A stretch of 64,000 nt of DNA from Gaiellasilicea sp963789355 (GTDB taxonomy: Bacteria; Actinomycetota; Thermoleophilia; Gaiellales; Gaiellaceae). The notes beneath the pieces are model-generated. The model was not told the DNA's origin, did not search any database, and worked only from the letters and a program-made list of their open reading frames with translations. Numbering within the stretch: position 1 is the stretch's first letter; each line of letters begins with the position of its first letter. Below, one piece after another: positions 7,435-16,826 of this stretch. The translations under genes were made by a program, and so were the position numbers. The DNA is taken from assembly GCA_963789355.1 (NCBI GenBank), contig CAWBKK010000008.1, positions 62,001 to 126,000 of the forward strand. Reading direction: 5' to 3'.

Positions 7435-8873
7435 TGCTCCGGCTCGCCGCGGCTGCGCTGCTCGTCCTCGCTCTGGGCGCCGGAAGCGCGTCCGCGGACA
7501 CGTTCGCGCTCGTCCCCGGGAGCTTCGTCGAGGTGTCCGACGGGCCGGTGGTGCTGCCGAGTGCCGAGGTGCCGAACCGGACCGGCTCGATCCTCTTGCC
7601 GCCCGGCGTCTGGGAGGCACCGTTCCTGTCCACCCGCGAGCCGTCCTACGAGGAGCTGCAGGCCCTCTGGGTCCGAGCCGGCGCGGCGTACGGGATCCCC
7701 TGGCAGGTGCTTGCCGCGATCAACAAGATCGAGACGAACTTCGGCCGCAACATGGGGCCGAGCTCCGCGGGGGCCGTCGGCTGGATGCAGTTCATGCCCG
7801 ACACCTGGCTGCGCTGGGGCACGGACGCAGACGGTGACGGGATCGCCGATCCGTGGAATCCCGACGACGCGATCCACTCTGCCGCGCGCTATCTCGCAGC
7901 AGCGAACGGCCGCACCGACATCCCGCGCTCGATCTTCGCGTACAACCACGCGCAGTGGTACGTCGACGAGGTGCTGCAGCTGGCCGCCCTCTTCGGCGGC
8001 GACCTCTCGACCGCCGATGCCGTCTTCTCGCTCGACCGGATGGCGATCGCGCTCGAGGCGGCGCAGGAGCAAGTGGCGGCGCTTGCGGAACAGCTCGCCG
8101 CCGCAGAGGCGCTCCTGGCGGAGCGGTCGGCGCAGGCCGAGCGGCTCGCCGTCGTCGCCGCCGATCTCGACCTGCTTCTCTCCGACCGCGTCCTCGCGGA
8201 GCGCGACTCCTTCCAGGCGGCCCAGGAGCTGGCCGCCGCCACCGCCGAGACCGACCGTCTCCGCGTCGAGCTGGCGCAGGCGCAGGCCGCGCTCGAGACG
8301 GCGCAGAGCGGTGCTCAGGCGGCGTCGTTCGCACCGGCGGCTGCCGGTGTGCTGCGGATGCCGACGCGGGCCGACGGCTACGTCTTCCCGATCGGCGGCG
8401 GCCCGAGCGTCGTCTCGGTCGGCCACACGCATCACGACTACCCGGCCGCCGACATCGCGGCGCCGCTGGGCGCACCGCTGTACGCGCTCGCCGACGGGAT
8501 CGTGCTCTCGGTGGTCGACGACGGCCGCTGCGGGACCGGCTTCGTGCTCCAGACGCTGGACGGGCTCGAGTGGGTCTATTGCCACCTCTCCTACCGCGAT
8601 CCCGGCCTGGAGCTGGGCTCGCTCCTGAGCGCCGGTCAGTGGGTCGGCCTCGTCGGCTCGACCGGGCACTCCACCGGCCCCCATCTTCACCTCGGCCTCC
8701 GGCCGGCCCGCTACCCGCAGGAGATGCCCTGGTTCCAGGAGTTCGCCGGGATCGCTTTCATGTGGCAGGACGCGCCCACCGAGCCGGACGTGCCGACGAC
8801 GCCGGTCTTCGCGCTCGTCCCGCCCGATCTGCCCGACGACGACGTCGTCGAGTTCACGCTCGCGGGGGGTTGA
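7434..8873 (+). CDS. Secreted lytic transglycosylase - M23 (LytM) peptidase fusion
   Basis: 479 aa, translation-coupled to pilT1. Signal peptide (residues 1-22, ending ASA|D). An SLT/MltB-like transglycosylase domain covers ~75-185 with likely catalytic Glu100 (NKIETNFG) and GAVGWMQFMPDTW. A ~90 aa coiled coil (~200-290) follows, then a LytM peptidase with HHDYPAADI near 334 and the zinc motif GPHLHLGL near 415. It can cut both glycan and peptide, presumably making wall passages for pili. Co-transcription with pilT is direct evidence of a shared unit; the role in assembly is inference. Confidence 0.88.
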   Translation: MLRLAAAALLVLALGAGSASADTFALVPGSFVEVSDGPVVLPSAEVPNRTGSILLPPGVWEAPFLSTREPSYEELQALWVRAGAAYGIPWQVLAAINKIETNFGRNMGPSSAGAVGWMQFMPDTWLRWGTDADGDGIADPWNPDDAIHSAARYLAAANGRTDIPRSIFAYNHAQWYVDEVLQLAALFGGDLSTADAVFSLDRMAIALEAAQEQVAALAEQLAAAEALLAERSAQAERLAVVAADLDLLLSDRVLAERDSFQAAQELAAATAETDRLRVELAQAQAALETAQSGAQAASFAPAAAGVLRMPTRADGYVFPIGGGPSVVSVGHTHHDYPAADIAAPLGAPLYALADGIVLSVVDDGRCGTGFVLQTLDGLEWVYCHLSYRDPGLELGSLLSAGQWVGLVGSTGHSTGPHLHLGLRPARYPQEMPWFQEFAGIAFMWQDAPTEPDVPTTPVFALVPPDLPDDDVVEFTLAGG

Positions 8874-8897
8874 GTTTGTGCCTGCTTCTGCCGAAAG
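8870..8897 (+). promoter_or_regulatory. Sigma-28-type promoter of PASTA/minor-pilin operon
   Basis: TTGAG (8870-8874), 15 nt, GCCGAAAG (8890-8897). It overlaps the stop of the preceding gene, and the ATG is 7 nt after the -10, so the mRNA is probably leaderless. Confidence 0.65.
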
Positions 8898-8904
8898 ACG
8901 GGGT

Positions 8905-9753
8905 ATGACTGCGGGAGTCATCGGCCGGTTGCCGCGCGTTGGCGTGATCGTCGGCGCGCTCGCGCTCGTCATGGCCACGCTCGCGTTCGCCGCGACATCG
9001 ACCCTCTCGACCCCCGCTGCCCCGGCGGTGACCCCCGTCGTCGCCGAGCCCGAGCCGCTCGTCGTCCCCGACGTCCGCAAGCAGGCCTACGTCTTCGCGA
9101 AAGGCTCGCTCGAGCAGAGTGGGTTCGCCTGGCGCGTCGAGGGTGGCGTACCCGGCTATGCCGCGAACGTCGTCGTCTCGCAGTCGCCCGCGCCCGGCTC
9201 GCGCGTGATCGCCGACGGCGCCCCGATCGTCGTCGTGCGGCTGAGCCGCAACGGCGCCTACGAGCAGGAGGGTGTCCCCGAGAACGTCTCCCCGTATGCA
9301 GGCAAGCCCGCCCGGCTCGTCGGGTCGGTGCAGCCGAAGGCGAAGCCCGCGCCCGCCGCGCCCGCAGCCCCGAAGCCGGCCAAGGCCAAGGCCGCGCCGA
9401 AGCCGAAGGCAAAGGCGACGCCGGCCGCGCCCGCAGCTGCGCGCAAGCCCGCGTTTACGGCGGCAGGCGCCCCGGCTGAGCCGCTCGACGAGATTCTCCT
9501 CAGCCTCCGCGCAAAGCGGCTGGCCGCCTGGGTCGAGAAGCACCCGCGACGCTCGCGCGCCAATGTCGACCACTGGCTCTACCAGCACAACTGGATCGTC
9601 ACCGGCGCACGCTTCGGCTGGGCGAACGGCGCCGAGGCACTGCGCACGCTGGTCGCCGTCGACGAGCGGGTCCAGCGGCTCTGGGGAGTCGGCGCCCAGA
9701 GCGAGCAGGTCGCCCGTCGCACCCTCGCCGAGGTCGAGGCGAGGTCACATTGA
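8905..9753 (+). CDS. Membrane-anchored PASTA-domain protein
   Basis: 282 aa from ATG 8905; the GTG at 8878 lies before the predicted promoter -10. One N-terminal membrane segment (~10-32), then one PASTA domain (~48-110: VVPDVRKQAYVFAKGSLEQS, VSQSPAPGSRV). An Ala/Pro/Lys linker (~130-185) and a helical C-terminal domain (~195-280) complete it. PASTA domains bind peptidoglycan or muropeptides, so it may tie the pilus machine to the wall. It overlaps the next, pilin-like, gene by 4 bp (TTGA). Confidence 0.78.
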   Translation: MTAGVIGRLPRVGVIVGALALVMATLAFAATSTLSTPAAPAVTPVVAEPEPLVVPDVRKQAYVFAKGSLEQSGFAWRVEGGVPGYAANVVVSQSPAPGSRVIADGAPIVVVRLSRNGAYEQEGVPENVSPYAGKPARLVGSVQPKAKPAPAAPAAPKPAKAKAAPKPKAKATPAAPAAARKPAFTAAGAPAEPLDEILLSLRAKRLAAWVEKHPRRSRANVDHWLYQHNWIVTGARFGWANGAEALRTLVAVDERVQRLWGVGAQSEQVARRTLAEVEARSH

Positions 9754-10304
9754 GGCGTCTGCTCGTCCGGCTTCTGCGCGAGCAGCGCGGCTACAGCCTG
9801 ATGGAGCTGCTCATCTCGATGGGGATCCTCGCGAGCATCATGACCTCCGTCAGCGTGCTCCTCGTCAGCGCCACCAGCTCGGAGATCGACATGAACCGCC
9901 GCTTCCAGGCCCAGACTGAGGCGCGGCTCGGGCTCGACCTGATGCGCCGGGAGGTGCACTGCGCGATCTCCGTTGCGCCCGTGGGCGCCTCCGCGTCGGT
10001 CACCCTCACCATTCCGGCAACGTGCCCGACCTCCGGCGGCAACACCGCGATCACCTGGTGCACGGTCGCGAACGGGGCGAACCGCTGGGGCCTCTGGCGC
10101 TACCCGGGCGCGTCGTGCAGCGGTACCGGCAGGCGCTACGCCGACTACGTGACCGCGTCCTCGATCTTCACCTACACCGCCCAGACCGTCAACAAGCTCG
10201 CCTTCCTCAACGTCCGGCTGCCGATCAACCTCAAGCCGAGCCAGGCGCGCTTCCTCTACAACCTGGAGGACGACATCGTGCTGCGGAACAGCACCCGCTC
10301 ATGA
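9750..10304 (+). CDS. Minor type IV prepilin, PilW/GspJ-like
   Basis: 184 aa, TTG start overlapping the PASTA gene. Prepilin cleavage site QRG|YSLMELLISMG with the conserved Glu5, then a hydrophobic helix and a globular domain with Cys pairs (near CAIS, TCPT, WCTV, SCSG). It is processed by PilD and likely helps prime pilus assembly. The stop overlaps the next ATG (ATGA). Confidence 0.85.
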   Translation: MRRLLVRLLREQRGYSLMELLISMGILASIMTSVSVLLVSATSSEIDMNRRFQAQTEARLGLDLMRREVHCAISVAPVGASASVTLTIPATCPTSGGNTAITWCTVANGANRWGLWRYPGASCSGTGRRYADYVTASSIFTYTAQTVNKLAFLNVRLPINLKPSQARFLYNLEDDIVLRNSTRS

Positions 10305-11808
10305 GCCGCCTTCGGCTCGCGGACGAGGGCGGCTTCAGCCTCGTCTTCACGCTTCTGACGATGCTCGTCACCTCGGTGACGCTGACGGCCGCGATCCAGT
10401 ACACGACCTCGAACTCGCGCGGCTCCGTCCGCTCGAAGGCCGACCAGATCGCGTACTCGCTCGCCGAGGCGGGCCTCGCGAACGGCGCGGCCGTACTCTC
10501 GAAGCCGTCGAACAACGCGCTCGATCCGAACGTGCTGCCGAGCAGCGAGCCGAGCCCGTCCAACCCGGCGCACGCGAACTACATCGCCCAGTACGAGGGC
10601 GGCACGGTCAAGTGGTGGGGCGTCCTCACCGGCACCCAGTGGACCATGCACGGAGCCGGCTACGTCACCGACCCGACCGGCAGGACCACCGTCGTACGGC
10701 GCGAGGCGACGTCGACGATCAAGATCCAGCCGTCGCTCACCCAGCAGCTGAACTCGAACGCTTGGCAGTACATGTTCGCGAAGAACACCGGCAATCTCTG
10801 CGACGTCACCTTCAGCAACAGCGTCGCCGTCGACACGTCCCTCTACATCCTCGGCGACCTCTGCTTCGACAACTCGTCCTCGGTCGTCAAGGCGGCCGCG
10901 CCCGATCTGACGAACCTCTACGTCGGCGAGCACATCCAGTTTCTCGGTACGGGGGCCGTCGGCACCGCCGCGAACAAGATCAACCAGGCCCAGGTCGGCC
11001 TCGGCTGCCGGATCGGCTCGAGTGGCGGTTGGACGACCCCGTGCACGGCGGCGACGCGGGTGAATGCGACGACGATCCTGAGCGGGACGGCGCCCGGCAC
11101 GGGGCCGACCGCGGACTTCGCCTTCTGGTACCAGAACGCGAAGCCGGGGCCGAAACAGGCCTGCACGACGTCGTCGGGCTTCGGCGCGAACTCGTTCGAG
11201 TCGGCCGGATCGACGACTCGCAACAACAGCGCCGCGAACTTCAACTTGACCCCGGGCTCGAGCTACACGTGCCGCTATTACGACGTGCCGCCCAACAACA
11301 CCGACCTGCTCGGCGAGCTCTCCTGGAACAACACGACGAAGAAGCTCACGGCACGTGGCGTCATCTACTTCGACGGTTCCGCGTACGTCTCGAACAACGC
11401 CATCAACGAGTACGACGGGCTCGCGACGCATCTATCTCTCGGGCACGTTCACGATCAGCAACTCGGCCCAGTTGTGCGGTGCGGTCTCGGGAGGCAACTG
11501 CGACTTCGCGAGCTGGGATCCGAACACGGACAACATCGGGATCATCGCGGACGGGAACGGCGACGTCTTCGGCGATACGATCGTGATCTCGAACTCCTCG
11601 CGCGTCCAGGGGAGCGTCGTACGCAACCGGGGCGGTGAACATCGGCAACTCGGCCCAGTTCGACGGCCCGATGGTCGCCGGCACGTTCAGGCTGGCGAAC
11701 TCGGTGCAGACGCACGAGTTCCCGACGATCACCTCGGTGCCGGTCGGCTGGCCCGGCAACCCGACGGTGTACGCCGAGCCCCAACCGCCGCAGAACTATT
11801 CGGGGTAG
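10301..11808 (+). CDS. Large pilin-like protein, N/S/T-rich (two frameshifts as read)
   Basis: The N-terminus (DEGGFSLVFTLLTMLVT) is a PilX-like class III leader helix without Glu5. A ~450 aa extracellular domain follows, rich in Asn, Ser and Thr with regularly spaced ISNSAQLCG, ISNSSRVQG and IGNSAQFDG motifs. The frame shifts near 11426-11429 (one extra base after GCGACG) and again near 11628-11632 (extra G in a GGGG run). Correcting both restores a protein ending at TAG 11808 that aligns with the paralog at 11914-13332. These are probably consensus errors; true decay cannot be excluded. Confidence 0.75.
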
Positions 11809-11913
11809 GGCGGCTCACCCGCGCGAGGGATTCCCGTCAGCTCCCGCATCGCTTTACTGAGGGAGAACGCTCCAGCTACTGCGGCGGTTGGTCGATGACG
11901 AGAGTAGGTCGCA

Positions 11914-13332
11914 GTGGAACGAGGGCACGCTTCATCCGTACGCAGGCTCCGCGCGCGCATTGGCGACGAGCGCGGCTTCGCGCTCCCGCTGACGCTGATG
12001 ACGATGCTCGTCACCGGCTCGCTCGCCTCGAGCGCGATCGCCTACTCGAGCTGGAACTACGGCTCGACGAAGCGCAGCGATGCCGACTCGCAGGCGCGCG
12101 CGCTCGCCGAGGCCGGTCTCAACTACGCCTTCTCGACGCTCTACAACTCGAGCACGCCGACGATGGGCAACGCGGTGCCGGCGCGGACGATCACCCTCGA
12201 GACCGGTGATGCGAGCTACTACGGGACCCTCACCGGCAACACCTGGAAGCTCGTCGGCGTCGGCACCGTCCGCAATCCGACCGGGCCGGCGAGCACGCCG
12301 GTCGTGCGCACGGTCAGCGGCCGCGCCAGCATCGGCACGGCGCAGCACGGCGCCGACAACAATGCGGTCTGGAACTACGTCTACGTCGACGACCCGACGT
12401 TCACGACCGATCTCGGCAACTCGGTCGACATCAACATCCCGCTCTACACGCGGGGCAACCTGCGCTTGTCGAACTCGTCGCAGGTCTCCGGCTATGCCCT
12501 GCAGACGATGGGCTGGCTCGAGCTCAACAACTCCTCGCACGTCGGCACGGCGGACGCGAAGATCCACGAGGCGCACGTCGCCGGCGGCTGCCGGCTCGGC
12601 CCGGGAGGCACCCTGGTGCAGCCCTGCGGGCCGGCGCAGCGCGTCTACGCAGACATCTCCGACTCGACGACGACCAACTTCACGAAGCCGCCGGTCGACC
12701 TGAACGGCTGGTACTACAACGCCCAGCCGGGCCCGCGCCATGCGTGCACGAACGGCAGCTTCCCGGGCGGCTTCGACAACGACTCGACCCCGAACAACAG
12801 CCGCGGCGCCGTCGATCTGCTGCCGAACTCGAGCTACGACTGCCGCGTCTACGACGGTCAGGGGGCGCTCGTCGGCCAGCTGACCTGGAACGAGCCGGCA
12901 AAGACTCTGACGATGCACGGCACGATCTACTTCGACGGGCCGATCCAGTTCCGCAACTCCAACTTCGCGATCTACTCCGGCCGGGCAACGATCTACGCTG
13001 CGGGCAACATCACCTTCGCGAACTCGACCACGCTCTGCGGCGATCCCGAATGCGACGCCGGCTGGAACGCGCAGCAGAACCTGCTCGCGTTCGTCTCGGG
13101 CGGCAACGTCTCGACGGCGAACTCGACGCGCTTCCAGGGCGCGATCTATGCCGTCAACGACTACTCCGAGGCCAACAGCTCGACCGTCTGGGGGCCGATC
13201 ATCGCCCGCCGCGTCGCGTTCGCGAACTCAAGCGTGAACCACTACGTGCCGATTGGGACCCTGATGCCCGGCATGCCCGCGACCTACGAGGACGTCGTCA
13301 CGATCACCAACGAGCCCGGGAGCTGGGGTTAG
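11914..13332 (+). CDS. Large pilin-like protein, N/S/T-rich (intact paralog)
   Basis: 472 aa. The leader DERGFALPLTLMTMLVTGSLASS is a hydrophobic helix without Glu5, like PilX-type minor pilins. The body carries a ladder of short motifs (LSNSSQVSG, LNNSSHVG, FANSTTLCG, TANSTRFQG, EANSSTVWG, FANSSVNH) spaced about one strand-turn apart, suggesting a parallel beta-helix with an Asn ladder, plus Cys pairs. It is paralogous to 10301-11808 and likely a pilus-tip or adhesive subunit. GTG start. No sigma-28 box was found in the 105 nt upstream gap, so it may be read from the upstream promoter. Confidence 0.75.
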   Translation: MERGHASSVRRLRARIGDERGFALPLTLMTMLVTGSLASSAIAYSSWNYGSTKRSDADSQARALAEAGLNYAFSTLYNSSTPTMGNAVPARTITLETGDASYYGTLTGNTWKLVGVGTVRNPTGPASTPVVRTVSGRASIGTAQHGADNNAVWNYVYVDDPTFTTDLGNSVDINIPLYTRGNLRLSNSSQVSGYALQTMGWLELNNSSHVGTADAKIHEAHVAGGCRLGPGGTLVQPCGPAQRVYADISDSTTTNFTKPPVDLNGWYYNAQPGPRHACTNGSFPGGFDNDSTPNNSRGAVDLLPNSSYDCRVYDGQGALVGQLTWNEPAKTLTMHGTIYFDGPIQFRNSNFAIYSGRATIYAAGNITFANSTTLCGDPECDAGWNAQQNLLAFVSGGNVSTANSTRFQGAIYAVNDYSEANSSTVWGPIIARRVAFANSSVNHYVPIGTLMPGMPATYEDVVTITNEPGSWG

Positions 13333-13339
13333 TCAGCCA

Positions 13340-14086
13340 ATGGACTTCGCCCTCTCCGCCGTCGCGTTCGTCCCCGGCCTCGCGATCGGGAGCTTCCTCA
13401 ACGTGGTCGCTGCGCGGGTGCCGCGAAAGCGGTCGATCGTCAGCCCCGGCTCGGCCTGCCTGAGCTGCGGACACGAGCTCAGCTGGTACGAAAACATCCC
13501 AGTCGTCTCGTGGCTCGCGCTGCGCGGCAAGTGCAAGGGCTGCGGCGAGCGGATCGGCGTCGTCTACCCGGCCGTCGAGCTCCTGACGGCGCTGCTGATC
13601 GCGGCGTCGTTCCTCGCCTTCGGCTGGTCGGGCACGTCGTTCGTGGCCGCGTTCTTCTGCGCGGCGCTCGTGACGGTCTCCGCCACCGACCTCTCGCACC
13701 GGATCGTTCCGAACGTCGTCGTCCTGCCGGCGACCGTCGTGGTCCTCGTCGCGATGACGGCGCTGCACCCGAGCGCGGAGTGGGCGCTCGGTGCGTTCGG
13801 CGCCGGCCTCTTCCTGTTCCTGGCTGCGCTCGCCTATCCGAAGGGGATGGGGATGGGCGACGTGAAGCTCGCGCTGCTGCTCGGCGCGATGCTCGGCCGG
13901 ACCGTGCCAGTCGCGCTGATGGTGGGGATGATCGCCGCGCTCGTGCCCTCGATCGTCCTCTTCGCCCGCCACGGCAGCGCGGCGCGGAAGATGGGGATCC
14001 CGTTCGCGCCGTTCCTCGCGCTCGGCGGCGTCGTCGCCCTCTTCTTCGGCGATGACCTGCTCGACGCGTACCTGACGCTCCTCTAG
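13340..14086 (+). CDS. pilD: Prepilin peptidase / N-methyltransferase PilD
   Basis: 248 aa polytopic membrane protein. The N-terminal cytosolic methylase part has the zinc tetracysteine CLSCGHE ... CKGCGER. The two catalytic Asp of the aspartyl protease are in SATDLSHRIVPN and GMGMGDVKLA. It cleaves and N-methylates the prepilins encoded around it. It starts 8 nt after the upstream stop. Confidence 0.92.
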   Translation: MDFALSAVAFVPGLAIGSFLNVVAARVPRKRSIVSPGSACLSCGHELSWYENIPVVSWLALRGKCKGCGERIGVVYPAVELLTALLIAASFLAFGWSGTSFVAAFFCAALVTVSATDLSHRIVPNVVVLPATVVVLVAMTALHPSAEWALGAFGAGLFLFLAALAYPKGMGMGDVKLALLLGAMLGRTVPVALMVGMIAALVPSIVLFARHGSAARKMGIPFAPFLALGGVVALFFGDDLLDAYLTLL

Positions 14087-14108
14087 CCCTCCGGCCGCTC
14101 GTCTGCGG

Positions 14109-14136
14109 TCAAGGGATGCCGCGGCGCTGCCGATAA
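14109..14136 (+). promoter_or_regulatory. Sigma-28-type promoter of pilB
   Basis: TCAAG (14109-14113), 15 nt, GCCGATAA (14129-14136), an exact match to the FliA/WhiG -10. The ATG is 14 nt further on. Confidence 0.75.
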
Positions 14137-14150
14137 CTCGAACGAGGGAT

Positions 14151-15947
14151 ATGGCCAGCGATCGCCCACCCAGGCTCCGCACGCCCGGCACCGCCGGCGA
14201 CGTCGGCACGTCCGGGGCCGAACGGCTGAGCTCGGGCATGGGCGTGAACGCGATGGCCGAGCTCGTCGTCGACCTGCTCGAGGCCACCGGCCTCGTCCCG
14301 GAGGACAAGCTCGCGATGGTGCGCGGTCGTGCCGGGCAGGGCTCGCTCGCGCAGGCGATCGTCGACGAAGGCGTTGCACCCCCGGAGGGAATCGCCCGCT
14401 CGCTCGCCGTCCGCTACCAGGTCGCGCTCGTCGACCTCGCGCTCACGGGCGTCGACAATGACGCGGCGACCCAGATCCCGCTCCACGTGCTCGAGCGCGT
14501 CACCGCAATCCCGTACGCCCTCGAGAACGGGACGCTGCGAATCGCCGTCGCCGACCCCGGCAACCTGCATGGGATCGACGAGCTCCGGCTCGCGACCCGC
14601 TACCCGCTCGATCTCGGCGTCGCCTCCGGCGAGGACATCCTGCTCGAGCTCCGCCGGATGGCCCGCGCCTCCGAGGCCTTCGGCGCCCGCGCCGTGCTCG
14701 AGGAGGCGGACGAAGAGCTCCGGATCACGGAGCAGGAGGAGGCCGACGACCTCGACGTCGAGGACGGCGTCTCCGACGCGCCGCTCGTCCGGCTCGTCAA
14801 CTCCGTCATCTTCCAGGCCGCCGAGGACGGCGCCTCCGACGTCCACTTCGAGCCGCAGGAAGATGCACTCGTCGTTCGCTTCCGTGTCGACGGCGTCCTC
14901 CAGGAGGTGCAGCGGATCCCGAAGCGGATGACGCCGGGGGTGACCACGCGCTTGAAGGTGCTCGCGAAGCTCGATATCGCGGAGCGGCGGAAGCCACAGG
15001 ACGGCCGCATCTCCCTGAACGCCGCCGCCGCGGGCCGGATGCTCGACATCCGCGTCGCGACCCTCCCGACCGTCGAGGGCGAGAAGGTCGTGATGCGCCT
15101 GCTCGACAAGTCGCGCCGCGCCCCGACGCTCGAGGAGCTCGGTCTCTCGGACGACATGCGCGCCCGGCTCGCCGAGATCCTGGCGCGGCCGACCGGCTCC
15201 CTGCTCGTCACCGGGCCCACCGGCTCCGGTAAGTCGACGACGCTCTACGCCGGCCTGACCACGATCAACCGGCCCGAGATCAACATCATCACCGTCGAGG
15301 ATCCGGTCGAGTACCGGCTGGCGGGCGTGAACCAGGTTCAGATCAACAACCGCGCCGGGCTGACGTTCGCCTCCGCTCTGCGCTCGATCCTCCGCTCCGA
15401 CCCCGATGTCGTGATGGTGGGTGAGATCCGGGACGGCGAGACCGCCAAGATCTCGATCGAGGCCGCCCTGACCGGTCACTTCGTCCTCTCGACGCTGCAC
15501 ACGAACGACGCACCCAGCGCGATCACCCGCCTGAACGAGATGGGCGTCGAGCCCTTCCTCGTCGGCGCAGCCGTCACGGGCGTGCTCGCGCAGCGGCTCG
15601 CCCGCAAGCTCTGCAGCCACTGCTGCGAGCTGTACCAGCCGTCCGTCGACGAGCTGCTGCAGTCACGCGTCGCCCCGGACGTCGCGCTCGCCTCCGACGG
15701 GATGGCCTTCTACCGCAAGCGCGGCTGCCCCCGGTGCAACCAGACCGGCTACAAGGGCCGGGTCGGCGTCTACCAGCTGTTGACGATGAACGAGACGATC
15801 GCCCAGCTCGCGGTCGCGCGTGCGAGCCGCGAGGACGTCGAGCGCGCGGCGATGGAGGCCGGGATGCGTTCGCTCTGGGACGACGGCCTTGCGAAGGTCG
15901 CTGCCGGCCTGACGTCGGTCGAAGAGCTCGCGCGCGTGCTCGTCTAG
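14151..15947 (+). CDS. pilB: Type IV pilus extension ATPase PilB
   Basis: 598 aa. Has an N-terminal GspE/MshEN-type domain (~40-200), which in some homologs binds c-di-GMP. The ATPase has Walker A GPTGSGKS at 355-362, IITVEDPVEY, Walker B VMVGEIRDGET and GHFVLSTLHTNDAP. The zinc tetracysteine is in KLCSHCC ... GCPRCNQTGYKGR. It drives pilin polymerisation with PilC and PilM-O. It is preceded by its own sigma-28-type box. Confidence 0.93.
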   Translation: MASDRPPRLRTPGTAGDVGTSGAERLSSGMGVNAMAELVVDLLEATGLVPEDKLAMVRGRAGQGSLAQAIVDEGVAPPEGIARSLAVRYQVALVDLALTGVDNDAATQIPLHVLERVTAIPYALENGTLRIAVADPGNLHGIDELRLATRYPLDLGVASGEDILLELRRMARASEAFGARAVLEEADEELRITEQEEADDLDVEDGVSDAPLVRLVNSVIFQAAEDGASDVHFEPQEDALVVRFRVDGVLQEVQRIPKRMTPGVTTRLKVLAKLDIAERRKPQDGRISLNAAAAGRMLDIRVATLPTVEGEKVVMRLLDKSRRAPTLEELGLSDDMRARLAEILARPTGSLLVTGPTGSGKSTTLYAGLTTINRPEINIITVEDPVEYRLAGVNQVQINNRAGLTFASALRSILRSDPDVVMVGEIRDGETAKISIEAALTGHFVLSTLHTNDAPSAITRLNEMGVEPFLVGAAVTGVLAQRLARKLCSHCCELYQPSVDELLQSRVAPDVALASDGMAFYRKRGCPRCNQTGYKGRVGVYQLLTMNETIAQLAVARASREDVERAAMEAGMRSLWDDGLAKVAAGLTSVEELARVLV

Positions 15948-15956
15948 CGCGAGGCG

Positions 15957-16223
15957 CTACTGCGCCTGCACGTCGCAGCCGAGGACCATCAGGGCCTCGA
16001 CCGCCTCGGTGACGAACTGCGTCGCCTGGGCGGCGTTCGCGAAGTTGTACGGCCCCGGGCGGACCGGGTCGGCGCCGTTCGTCGCGCCGGCGGGGTAGAC
16101 CTCCGTCTCGACCACGCACGAGTCGCCGTGGTCGATTGCGCGCAGGACGGCGACGGAGCGTCCGTCCTTACGGGCGTGGCGGACGAAGAGCTCGCGCTCG
16201 TCCGCCTTGGCGAGGGTGCTCAC
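15957..16223 (-). CDS. Hypothetical 88-aa protein co-transcribed with thioredoxin-like gene
   Basis: GTG start overlapping the stop of the upstream gene by 3 bp. I do not recognise the family. It is mixed alpha/beta with two Cys (DSCVVE and LGCDVQ) and no signal peptide. It converges on pilB with a 9 bp gap. Its place in a sigma-28-led unit inside the pilus locus suggests an accessory role. Confidence 0.6.
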   Translation of the reverse strand: MSTLAKADERELFVRHARKDGRSVAVLRAIDHGDSCVVETEVYPAGATNGADPVRPGPYNFANAAQATQFVTEAVEALMVLGCDVQAQ

Positions 16224-16777
16224 GGAAGGGCGTTCGCGGCGGCCTGGGCGACCGTCTCGCGATCGACGAAACCGGCCAGCTCGACCGCGACCTCGCCGGA
16301 GCGCTTCACGATCAGCACACTCGGATCCTTGACGGAGTCGACCTTCGCGAGCAGTGCGCGGGCGACGCCCTCGTTGAGCACGTTGAGCGCGAGGAAGCCG
16401 GCGCCGCCGAGCTTCGCGCCCGCCTCGGCCTCGGACGCGGCGAGCGCGTCGACGCGGGCGCCGGGAACGAGGAGGGAGACGACGACGACTCGGTGCCGTT
16501 GCAGAGCTTTGTCCACTGCAACCGGGAAGCCGGTCGGCGGTACGACAGGGTTGATCGGAGGCTTCGCCTTCGCCGGTGTCACCTTGGGCGCGGTCGCTGT
16601 CGGGGTGGCGGGCGGCGTCGTGCTCTTGACTGCCGTCGATCGCTTCACCGGCAGCGGGATCGGCGTCGACTCGTCGACGCTCGCGCCGCCCATCGTCCGC
16701 AACGCCAGCATGCCGGCGAGGCCGACGAGGACGATCACGACCGCGAAGATGCGGACTGGGAGGCTGATCTTCTCCAT
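16220..16777 (-). CDS. Membrane-anchored thioredoxin-like protein without CxxC
   Basis: 185 aa from ATG 16777 (AGGA 8 nt upstream). One transmembrane helix (~8-30), a Pro/Thr/Lys-rich spacer (~38-85), then a ~95 aa domain whose pattern (VVVVSLL..., FLALNVLNEG, KDPSVLIVKRSGEVAVELAGF) resembles thioredoxin around the cis-Pro. No CxxC is present, so it is not a standard oxidoreductase. It may be a structural pilus partner. Fold assignment is by eye. Confidence 0.6.
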   Translation of the reverse strand: MEKISLPVRIFAVVIVLVGLAGMLALRTMGGASVDESTPIPLPVKRSTAVKSTTPPATPTATAPKVTPAKAKPPINPVVPPTGFPVAVDKALQRHRVVVVSLLVPGARVDALAASEAEAGAKLGGAGFLALNVLNEGVARALLAKVDSVKDPSVLIVKRSGEVAVELAGFVDRETVAQAAANALP

Positions 16778-16786
16778 CTCACTCTT

Positions 16787-16815
16787 CCTATCGGCAGCCG
16801 ACGCCTCGGTCTGAA
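16787..16815 (-). promoter_or_regulatory. Sigma-28-type promoter of thioredoxin-like gene
   Basis: Minus strand: TTCAG (16815-16811), 15 nt, GCCGATAGG (16795-16787). The ATG is at 16777. The -35 is the weakest of the set, while the -10 is strong. Confidence 0.6.
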
Positions 16816-16826
16816 GGGAGAACGAC

